DNA of 12,263 bases, from assembly GCA_003567075.1 (NCBI GenBank), contig PXAU01000007.1:1-12263 (forward strand), given 5' to 3'. The stretch is from Trueperaceae bacterium (GTDB taxonomy: Bacteria; Deinococcota; Deinococci; Deinococcales; Trueperaceae). Shown here piece after piece: positions 1-7,757 of this stretch. Position numbers and translations under genes: made by a program. The notes beneath the pieces were generated by a model. That model saw nothing but the letters and a program-made list of their open reading frames with translations. It was not told where the DNA came from and ran no database searches. The first letter of the stretch is position 1. Each line of letters starts with the position of its first letter.

Positions 1-10
1 AGGGAGGAGG
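1..10 (+). promoter_or_regulatory. Shine-Dalgarno of the ABC ATPase gene
   Basis: A purine-only run (AGGGAGGAGG) lies four bases before the GTG at 15. Read as AGGAGGTCA (5-13), it matches the anti-SD complement AGGAGGTGA with one mismatch. It fixes the GTG as the start and shows that the gene is complete at its 5' end. No promoter is visible, since the window begins here, so the gene is probably downstream in an operon. Confidence 0.85.
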
Positions 11-14
11 TCAC

Positions 15-1118
<1,104 letters not shown>

Positions 1119-1133
1119 GCCGCTCCCGACTCG

Positions 1134-1147
1134 AGGCGCGAACGCCT
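1134..1147. terminator. Small hairpin after the ABC gene, possible terminator
   Basis: AGGCG (1134-1138) and CGCCT (1143-1147) form a perfect 5-bp stem with a CGAA tetraloop, 16 bases after the ABC stop codon. No T-tract follows, so intrinsic termination is uncertain. It sits in the gap between two convergent genes, where a terminator is expected. Confidence 0.3.
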
Positions 1148-1184
1148 GGCGGAGCGGCGAGCGCGGCTGGGTCGTGCCGTTGGG

Positions 1185-1205
1185 GAGCGCGCCCGTGGAG
1201 CGCTC
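1185..1205. terminator. Inverted repeat between convergent genes, possible bidirectional terminator
   Basis: GAGCGC (1185-1190) and GCGCTC (1200-1205) pair perfectly around a 9-base loop, about 30 bases beyond the stop codon of the minus-strand regulator. Neither strand has a clear T-run. In such GC-rich DNA a 6-bp stem can arise by chance, so this is a weak call supported mainly by position. Confidence 0.25.
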
Positions 1206-1236
1206 GGTGGAGCGTGGCTTGGCCGCGCGCGACGCC

Positions 1237-4200
1237 TCAGCCTGCCTCCAGCCTCGCCAACTGCTCCTGCAACGCCGCCAGGATGGCCTCGTCGCTCGGG
1301 AAGGGTAGCGGCACGGCCGGCTCTGTCGCACGCCAGCGCGCGAGCAGCGCCTCGACGTCGCGCCTGCGTTCGAACTCGAACGCCGTGTGGTGCCACGCCA
1401 GGGCCGCGAACCGCTGCGCCGTCGCCGCGTCCTCGTCGGCGCTGGCCAGCGCCGCGGCGACCAGGGCCCCGTGAGCGACGAACCGGGGTGCGCCCAACAG
1501 GCGGGTCAACCGCACGGCCTCCGCGAAGAACGGCGCAGCCTCGTCGGGCCGGCCGAGGTCGGCCAAGCAGAAGGCGAGATCGTAGTTGACGGCCACACCC
1601 ATGATGCTCACGCGCTCCGACGTGCCCGGGAGCGTCAGCAGCCGATACCCCAGCTCCAGGGCCCGTTGGCGCGGTCCGAAGCGCACGTGGTACGAGAAGG
1701 TCAGCACCAAGCGCCGGAAGCTGGGGTCGGTCACGCGCGCAGCGCGCTTCGCGAAGGCCTCGATCCGTTCCGCGGCACGGACCGGGTCGCCGGCCACGCG
1801 CGCCTCCCAGGCCTCGGTGGCGTACGTGCCGGCGTCGCGCAGCACGGTGCCGCGCTCGGCGCAGAGCGCGCGAGCGACGCGCACGTGCTCACGCGCAGCC
1901 TCCAGGTCGCCTCGCACCAGCGCCGCGTTCGCGAGCGCGTCGTGGACGTCGGCCAGCCCGCCTTGGTCAGCGAGACCGTGGTGCAGCGCGAAGGCCTCGC
2001 GCAGCACCACGCCGGCGAGCGCGACGTGCCCGAGGTCTGCCAGCCAGTTCCCGCGCCGGGTCAGCATGGTCGCGAGTCCGATCGTGTCGCCAGCGCGCTC
2101 GAACGCGGCGCGCGCCGCTCGAGCGTTCGCTGCGCTGATCGTGGGCGGCCCACCGCAGGCGAGCGCGGCGTGGGCCAACCCCAAGGCGATATCGTCATCG
2201 AGCCTGCCCGCGAGCCGCAGCGCACGCGTCGCGTCGTCGGCCGCGCTCGCAGGGCACGCCAGCGCGAGCGCCGAGAGGCGCGCCAGGGCTAGGTCGCGTC
2301 CGCTCCCCTGCGCCGCTTCGAGGCGCGTCACCGCCTCGGCGACGAGCGCCTCGCGCTCGAGCCGCCGAACCATCTGGTCCAGCGCCCGCATCAGGCCGAC
2401 CGCCATGTCGGCGAGCGCCTCCCACGCCTCCCCTTCGAGCGCCCAGCGCCATGCCCCGAGGGCCTGCTCCACGTCGCTCGCGTGCAGCTGCACGCGCCGA
2501 CCGGTGCGCGCGTCGAGCTCGGTCGCGACGCGAACGCGCCACACCTCCAGCGCGGCCCGCCAGGCGTCGTCCACCACCCCGAGCGCCTCGGCCCGTTCGT
2601 ACCCGAACCGATCGAGCAAGGCGTGCAGTTCCAGGCGCTCACCCCGGTGCCGCAGCACGGCCCGGTCCAGCAGCCGGCGCACGCCGCGCCAGCCGGTGCC
2701 GGCGACCTCGGCCGCCACCACCCGGTCGAGGCTGCCGGGCATCACCGCCACGCGCGCCCAGGCGACGCGATCCTCGGGCGCGAGCTGCTGCCACACCTCC
2801 TCGATGGCGCCGTGGACGTCGTGCAGGCCGGTGGCTCGGTCGACGTCGTCGCTGCGCAGCAGGGCCCACGAACGCCGCACCTGCTCGTCGAGACCCTCCA
2901 GACCCAGCACGTCGACCCACGAGGCCGCCAGCTCCAACGCCAACGGGTGACCACCGAGCGCTTCGGCCACGCGCTCGACGAACGCGAGATCGAGGACCGC
3001 GTCTGGCGCGGAGGCCACGCGGCGGGCAGCCACGTTCCGGAAGAGCTCCGCGGCCGGGCTCAGGCCGCCGTCCGTGTCGCTCCGCGTCGCCAGCGGCTCG
3101 ACCTCGAACACCACCTCGGTCGAGAGCTTCAGCCGCACGCGCGAGGTCACCAGCACCCGCAAGCGGGTCGCGCCGCGCACCAGCGCGTCGACCGTCGCCA
3201 CCTCGGCAACGTGCGACTCGAAACCGTCGAGCACCAACAGTGCCCGCCGCCAGCCGAGCACCGGCACCACCTGCGGCATCGCCGGCGCCTCGGCGCTGAC
3301 GGCGATACCGGCCGCGCGTGCCGCCGCGAGGGCCACCGCGTCGCTGCCCGTCAGCCCGTGGAGCGGCGCCACGAACACACCGTCCGGGAACGACGCCGCC
3401 GCTTCCTCGATCAAGGCCGCCGCCAGGGTGCTCTTGCCGACGCCACCGGGTCCGAGCAAGGTGATCAACCGGACGTCCTCGTGCTGCAGCAAGGCAAGCA
3501 GCTCCTCCTTGGCCTGCGCGCGTCCGACCACCGAACGCCGGCTGGCGACGTGTGGCGCGAGCAGCCGGAGCGGCGGCGTCCGAACGCTCGCCGCGACGCC
3601 GTTCAGCGCCTGGCCTCGAAGGCGCTCGACGAGCGCCGTGGTGGCCGATTCGGGCGCCACGCCCACCTCGCTCTGGAGCAGCGCGGACAACGCCTCGTAG
3701 CGCCGTACGGCACCGTGCACGTCCCCGGCCGCCGCCGCCAACGCCATCGCCTCTCGCGTCGCCTGCTCGTCGAAGGGGTCGGCCCGGACCAGGAGGTCGG
3801 CGTAGCGCTGGGCCTCGTCGAAGTCCCCCACACCGCTCGCCTCGTGCAGCAAGGCACGGCAGGCGCGCCGCCAGTCCTCGCTCACGGCGCTGCGTTCGGT
3901 CGCGAGCCAGGAGGCGAACTCGTCGGCGCCATCGAGCTCGAAGCCCTCGAGCAGCGGTCCGGCATGGGCCTCGAAGGCATCGCGCCACCGCCGCTCGGTC
4001 AAGGCCAGGCGGAAGCGCTCGACGTCGCTCTCGGCCTGCACCCAGAGGCTGCCTCGATCGCGCTCGAGCAACTGACCGAAGCGCGCGCTGCTCAGGCTCC
4101 GGAGCGCCTGGCGCAAGGCCGCTTGGGCGTGCTCCGAGCTGGCCTCGGGCCATAGCAGGGCCGCGACCTCGCTCCGCCGCACGCGTGCCCCCCGGTACAC

Positions 4201-4302
4201 GAGGTACGCCAGCACCGCGTTCGGCTTGCTCGGCCTGAGCGGCTCCCATTCGCCGCCGACGCGGACAGCGGGCGACCCGAGCAGGTGGACGCTCCCTCCC
4301 AT
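1237..4302 (-). CDS. AfsR-like STAND regulator 1 (winged helix-BTAD-NTPase-TPR)
   Basis: A very large (1021 residues) predicted signal-integrating transcriptional regulator. In order: an OmpR/SARP-type winged helix (about 1-95, opening with a LLGSPAVRV strand), a helical bacterial transcriptional activation domain (about 95-225), an NB-ARC/AP-ATPase module (about 255-580) and a helical TPR-like tail (about 600-990). The NTPase has Walker A GPGGVGKST (284-292), Walker B LLVLDG (355-360), a VTSR sensor strand (385-388) and a GGHPLALELA motif (450-459), the counterpart of GLPLA in STAND proteins. The fold family is AfsR/SARP-like; ligand and target genes are unknown. I chose the ATG at 4302 because homology with its neighbour begins there; the frame stays open to an ATG at 4371, which would add 23 residues. 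It lies 99 bases downstream of its paralogue on the same strand, so it may be co-transcribed, but it also has a possible promoter of its own. Confidence 0.9.
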   Translation of the reverse strand: MGGSVHLLGSPAVRVGGEWEPLRPSKPNAVLAYLVYRGARVRRSEVAALLWPEASSEHAQAALRQALRSLSSARFGQLLERDRGSLWVQAESDVERFRLALTERRWRDAFEAHAGPLLEGFELDGADEFASWLATERSAVSEDWRRACRALLHEASGVGDFDEAQRYADLLVRADPFDEQATREAMALAAAAGDVHGAVRRYEALSALLQSEVGVAPESATTALVERLRGQALNGVAASVRTPPLRLLAPHVASRRSVVGRAQAKEELLALLQHEDVRLITLLGPGGVGKSTLAAALIEEAAASFPDGVFVAPLHGLTGSDAVALAAARAAGIAVSAEAPAMPQVVPVLGWRRALLVLDGFESHVAEVATVDALVRGATRLRVLVTSRVRLKLSTEVVFEVEPLATRSDTDGGLSPAAELFRNVAARRVASAPDAVLDLAFVERVAEALGGHPLALELAASWVDVLGLEGLDEQVRRSWALLRSDDVDRATGLHDVHGAIEEVWQQLAPEDRVAWARVAVMPGSLDRVVAAEVAGTGWRGVRRLLDRAVLRHRGERLELHALLDRFGYERAEALGVVDDAWRAALEVWRVRVATELDARTGRRVQLHASDVEQALGAWRWALEGEAWEALADMAVGLMRALDQMVRRLEREALVAEAVTRLEAAQGSGRDLALARLSALALACPASAADDATRALRLAGRLDDDIALGLAHAALACGGPPTISAANARAARAAFERAGDTIGLATMLTRRGNWLADLGHVALAGVVLREAFALHHGLADQGGLADVHDALANAALVRGDLEAAREHVRVARALCAERGTVLRDAGTYATEAWEARVAGDPVRAAERIEAFAKRAARVTDPSFRRLVLTFSYHVRFGPRQRALELGYRLLTLPGTSERVSIMGVAVNYDLAFCLADLGRPDEAAPFFAEAVRLTRLLGAPRFVAHGALVAAALASADEDAATAQRFAALAWHHTAFEFERRRDVEALLARWRATEPAVPLPFPSDEAILAALQEQLARLEAG

Positions 4303-4312
4303 GGGTACGACC

Positions 4313-4318
4313 AGCGTA
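4313..4318 (-). promoter_or_regulatory. Possible -10 hexamer of STAND regulator 1
   Basis: On the minus strand TACGCT (TANNNT pattern) lies 10 bases before the ATG at 4302. No SD is seen upstream of that ATG, so translation from a leaderless or very short-leader transcript would fit. The spacing is a little longer than at the other leaderless candidates here, and no good -35 is visible. Confidence 0.35.
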
Positions 4319-4401
4319 CGCGATGATGCCTCACTCGAAGCGCGATGCGCGGCGCAGCGCGGCCGTGGCACCTGCCCTGCGGCTCCGTTCGCACGTGCCC
4401 G

Positions 4402-7400
4402 CTACGGCGTTCCGGTCAGCGCCGTCTCGTTCGGCTCTCGAGGCACGTCGAGCTGCTCGAGCCAGGCTTCGAGGTCGCGCACGGTTCGCTCGTCGCTCGC
4501 CGCAAGGTCGGGTGCGCTGGCGCTCGCGTCGATGCCGAGCTGGCCCGCGAGCGAGCCGAGATCGTCGCGGAGGACGGCTTCGAGCACGGGATGATGCCAC
4601 GCCCGCAGCAGCTGGCGGGACGCTTGCTCGCATAGCCCGAGCGCGAGCGCCAGCGCGCCAGCAGCGAGAGCGACCCTGGCGACGAAGCGGGGCGCCGCCA
4701 ACGCTCTCGTCATCGCCACCGCTCGGCGCAGGTGCCCGGCGGCCTCGGCGCAGTCGCCGAGCGCTGCCAGCGCACGCGCCCGTCGCTGGTGCGCGAGGAG
4801 CGCGGCGATCGACGGTCGATCGTCGTCCGCCAGCTGCTCCAGCGCCGTTGCCGAGAGCTCTGCCAGCGCCGCGAAGTCACCCCAGCGCTCGCACACGTGA
4901 CCGCGCAGGAGCGCGGCCTGACCCGGGGCGAAGGCGGCACCCACAACGGCGACGCAGGCCTCGACCTGGGCCTCGGCCCGCGTGCGCGGCAGATGCAGCG
5001 TGCCAGCCCACGCCTCGTTGCAGGCCGTGCCCGGTCCCTGGTAGGCGCTGCCAGCGGCCTCGTACAGGGCGCGCGCCAGCTTCAGTCGGTCGCGGGTCGC
5101 GGCGACGTCACCCCGCAGCAGCGTCGGGATCGCCGAGAGGTCGTGGGCCCGGGCCTGCCCCAGCCCATCACCGAGCTGCAGGCACTGCTGCAGCGCCTTG
5201 CGCAAGCGCGCTTCACCCGTGGCGAAGCGGCCGGCGAGCACGTCGGCCGAAGCGACGTCGAGCAGCAGCAGCGCCAGCCCAGGTGCGTCGCGTGCCCGCC
5301 GGTACGCGTGCCGCGCGCGCGCCGCCCGCTCGCCCAGCTGGTGCGCAGGATCGGCACGGACGAGGGCGGCTAGCGCGTCGCCTATGGCTCGGTGGTCGTT
5401 CGATGCCTCGGCCAACGCCAGCGCCATCGCAGCGTTCGCACGAACCTTCCGCGCCGGACCGGGCACGAGCGGCAACACCCGCGACAGGGCCCGATCGCGC
5501 TCGCCCTCGCGGCCGCCGGTCAGCGCCGCTCGAGCCTCGTCCGCCGCGAGCGCGAGCTCGCGGCTGCGACCCGCACGCGAGAGCGCACGCAGCAGCCCGG
5601 GCGCCATCGCTGCCACATGGTCCCAGCGGTCCCGTGCAAGCGCCCAGCGCCAAGCGCCAAGCGCTTGATCGAGGTCGTGGCCGTGCATGCAGCGTAGCCT
5701 GCCGGTGGCGGGATCGACCTCGCTGGCGCAGCGCTCGCGCCACAGCGGCAGCGCCGCCTCCCAGGCGGCCTGCGTCTCGGCCCCGGCGCGCTCGCGGCCG
5801 AAGCGGCCGACCAGGGCGTGCAGTTCGAGACGCTCTTCGCGATGGCACAGGACCGCGTTGTCGACCAACCGCCTGAGCCCGCGCCAGCCGGTCCCCGCGA
5901 CGACCGCGGCGACCTCGCGGTCCAGGCTGCCCGGCATCGTCGCCAGGCGCGTCCAGGCCGCACGGTCGGCGGTACCGAGCCGGCGCCACGAGGCATCGAT
6001 GGCGGCCTCGAGGTCCCGGCTCACGGCGCGGCGATCGACGTCGTCGCTCCGCAGCAGGTCCCAGGATGCCCCCAGCTGCCGCTCGAGTTCGTCGAGCGGC
6101 AGCACGTCCAGCCAGCCGGCCAGCAGCTCGATGGCGCGCGGGTTGCCGCCCACGGCGCAGCAGATGTGCTCGACCTGGGCTAGTCGATCAAGGCCGAGCG
6201 GCGGGCGACCAGCGCCGCGGGTCGCGAGCTGCAGGAACATGCGCGCCGCTGCACTCGGTCCCGATCCGGCCGTGGCGCGCTCACCGCAGCTGACGGTAGC
6301 GAGCTGCGGCACCTCGTACACCGTCTCGCTGGGCAGGTGCAGACGCTGGCGGGCGGTCACGATCACCTTGAGCTCGGGCGCGTCGTCCACCAGCGCCTCG
6401 ACCTCACCGGCCTGGGCGGTGAACGCGTCGAAGCCATCGAGCACCACGAGCGCGCGCCGCGCTGCCAGGAGGCTGCGCGTGTCCTGTCCGCCCGAGACTG
6501 CGCCCGGCGCCCATCCCACGGCGTCGGCCACGGCATCGGACAGGGCCTGCGCGAACGTGTCGTCGACGCCGCGGTCGCCCAACGCCACCACCACGATGCC
6601 GCCTCCGAAGGCGCTGGCCTCGGCGTCGGCCAGCGCCACGGCCAGGGCGGTCTTGCCCGCACCGGCCGGCGCCAGCAGGGTCAACACGCGCACGTCGTCG
6701 CGTCGCAGGAGCGCGACCAGGTCGGCGAGGACGTCGTCGCGTCCGATCAGGCGCTGCCGCCCGCCACCGCGGGGCACCAGCGCAGCGAGGGCGCGATCGC
6801 TCGCACGCCGACCGAAGGACGCGCTGGCCGCGGCCGGCGTGCGCCCGGTCGTGCCGGTGGTGCGGTAGAGCCGCTCGCCCGAGCGGATCGTGGCGGCCTC
6901 GGCCTCGCGCCCGCCGTCGCGGCGAAGCGCCTCGCAGAACGCCTCGAAGCGCTGGCGGGCGCCGTGCGTGTCGCCGCGCTCGACCGCAGCGTCGAGCAGG
7001 TGCCGTAGCGCCACCTCGTCGAACGGGTCGACGGCGAGCAGCCGCTCCGCCACCTGCGCCACGAGGGCGTAACGGCCCTCGCGCACGAGCGTCTCGAGCC
7101 AGTTCAGGCAGGCGCGGCGCCAGCATGCGTCGGTGTGGCGACGCTCGTTCGCAGCCCAGGCGGCGAAGCCGCCGGCATCGGCGACCGTGAAGCCCTCGAG
7201 GAACGGTCCCCGGTAGCAGGCGACGGCGTCCTCCCAACGCTCCTCGTCGACGGCCTGCCGCAACGCCAGCGAATCGCTGGCGAGGGTGCTTCGGACGGTG
7301 TCACGATCGCGCTCGAGCGCGACGCCGAAAGGGCTCGTCGTCAGCGCTCGCAGCAGTTGCCGCAGGTTGGTCGCGGCATGCTGTGGGTCGAGTTCGGGCC

Positions 7401-7647
7401 ACAACAGGGCTGCGAGCTCGCTGCGCGCGACGGGGCGCCCTCGATGCGCCACGTACGCCAGGAGCGCGCAGGCCTTCGTGGGCCGCAGCGGCAACCAGGC
7501 ATCGGCGACGCGCACGGCCGGCGCACCGAGCAGCCGCATGGCCGCTTCGGCGCCTGCAGACGGTGACACCGCACCGTCGCCCCGTCGCGCCCTGTCGCGC
7601 CCGCGGCGTTCCCGCGGCGCCGCGGACGAGCCTGCGCCCCGCGCCAT
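4402..7647 (-). CDS. AfsR-like STAND regulator 2 (winged helix-BTAD-NTPase-TPR)
   Basis: A 1081-residue paralogue of the regulator just downstream, with the same domain order: winged helix (about 37-130), BTAD (about 130-265), NB-ARC-like NTPase (about 295-630) and helical TPR-like tail (about 640-1040). Walker A reads APAGAGKT (326-333), with Ala in the first position as in MalT/LuxR-type STAND proteins, and the essential GKT is kept. Walker B is VVLDG (401-405). Blocks shared with the neighbour include VAGTGWRG (583-590), RLELHAL (606-612), LGAWRWAL (663-670) and, near the C-terminus, APRFVA and AWHH, so homology spans the whole length. The start is the ATG at 7647, 8 bases after a strong SD; an in-frame GTG at 7656 overlaps that SD. 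This gives an Arg/Ala-rich N-terminal extension of about 36 residues before the conserved domain. The role as a DNA-binding regulator is inferred; signal and targets are unknown. Confidence 0.9.
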   Translation of the reverse strand: MARGAGSSAAPRERRGRDRARRGDGAVSPSAGAEAAMRLLGAPAVRVADAWLPLRPTKACALLAYVAHRGRPVARSELAALLWPELDPQHAATNLRQLLRALTTSPFGVALERDRDTVRSTLASDSLALRQAVDEERWEDAVACYRGPFLEGFTVADAGGFAAWAANERRHTDACWRRACLNWLETLVREGRYALVAQVAERLLAVDPFDEVALRHLLDAAVERGDTHGARQRFEAFCEALRRDGGREAEAATIRSGERLYRTTGTTGRTPAAASASFGRRASDRALAALVPRGGGRQRLIGRDDVLADLVALLRRDDVRVLTLLAPAGAGKTALAVALADAEASAFGGGIVVVALGDRGVDDTFAQALSDAVADAVGWAPGAVSGGQDTRSLLAARRALVVLDGFDAFTAQAGEVEALVDDAPELKVIVTARQRLHLPSETVYEVPQLATVSCGERATAGSGPSAAARMFLQLATRGAGRPPLGLDRLAQVEHICCAVGGNPRAIELLAGWLDVLPLDELERQLGASWDLLRSDDVDRRAVSRDLEAAIDASWRRLGTADRAAWTRLATMPGSLDREVAAVVAGTGWRGLRRLVDNAVLCHREERLELHALVGRFGRERAGAETQAAWEAALPLWRERCASEVDPATGRLRCMHGHDLDQALGAWRWALARDRWDHVAAMAPGLLRALSRAGRSRELALAADEARAALTGGREGERDRALSRVLPLVPGPARKVRANAAMALALAEASNDHRAIGDALAALVRADPAHQLGERAARARHAYRRARDAPGLALLLLDVASADVLAGRFATGEARLRKALQQCLQLGDGLGQARAHDLSAIPTLLRGDVAATRDRLKLARALYEAAGSAYQGPGTACNEAWAGTLHLPRTRAEAQVEACVAVVGAAFAPGQAALLRGHVCERWGDFAALAELSATALEQLADDDRPSIAALLAHQRRARALAALGDCAEAAGHLRRAVAMTRALAAPRFVARVALAAGALALALGLCEQASRQLLRAWHHPVLEAVLRDDLGSLAGQLGIDASASAPDLAASDERTVRDLEAWLEQLDVPREPNETALTGTP

Positions 7648-7653
7648 CGGCGT

Positions 7654-7660
7654 CACCTCC
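7654..7660 (-). promoter_or_regulatory. Shine-Dalgarno of STAND regulator 2
   Basis: On the minus strand GGAGGTG, followed by A, lies just upstream of ATG 7647, with 8 bases between GGAGG and the ATG. It is a near-perfect anti-SD match at ideal spacing. It decides the start in favour of 7647 over the ATG at 7539, where the conserved domain begins, and over the GTG at 7656. Confidence 0.85.
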
Positions 7661-7666
7661 GAGGCG

Positions 7667-7672
7667 AGCCTA
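7667..7672 (-). promoter_or_regulatory. Candidate -10 (TAGGCT) of STAND regulator 2, repeated 20 bp upstream
   Basis: On the minus strand TAGGCT (TANNNT) lies 6 bases before the SD of the regulator gene, so a transcript starting near 7660 would carry a very short leader holding the SD. The heptamer TAGGCTC (7672-7666) recurs at 7692-7686, exactly 20 bp away. The second copy could be an alternative -10 or half of a regulator site. GCCTAGGC (7668-7675) is also an 8-bp palindrome. No convincing -35 is seen. Confidence 0.45.
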
Positions 7673-7746
7673 GGCGAGCGAGCGTGAGCCTACCGTGAGG
7701 CCCGCGGTTGCACGTCGGCCGCCGCGCCCCCATGCCGCCGAGGCGA

Positions 7747-7752
7747 TACCAT
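7747..7752 (+). promoter_or_regulatory. Candidate leaderless promoter -10 of the serine hydrolase gene
   Basis: TACCAT (TANNNT) ends 5 bases before the ATG at 7758, and there is no SD. That spacing places transcription start at or next to the A of the ATG, as in leaderless genes. It supports 7758 over the in-frame GTG at 7695. No recognisable -35 at standard spacing is present. Confidence 0.6.
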
Positions 7753-7757
7753 CGGTC

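Noticed and set aside
2482..4155. Long plus-strand open frames opposite the STAND regulators (also 1586-2950, 2451-3299, 4323-5876, 5687-6868)
   Set aside because: They are antisense or out-of-frame to genes with clear conserved domains. Their composition (Arg, Ala, Pro, Ser rich, no domain pattern) is what GC-rich DNA gives in shadow frames.
1237..7647. STAND pair as an antiphage defence (Avs-like) system
   Set aside because: The N-termini are winged-helix and BTAD regulator domains rather than nuclease, protease or other effector domains, and no other defence or mobile genes are nearby.
7695..7757. GTG at 7695 as start of the serine hydrolase
   Set aside because: No SD precedes it, and the -10 hexamer TACCAT at 7747-7752 would lie inside the coding sequence; ATG 7758 fits a leaderless start and keeps the signal anchor near the N-terminus.
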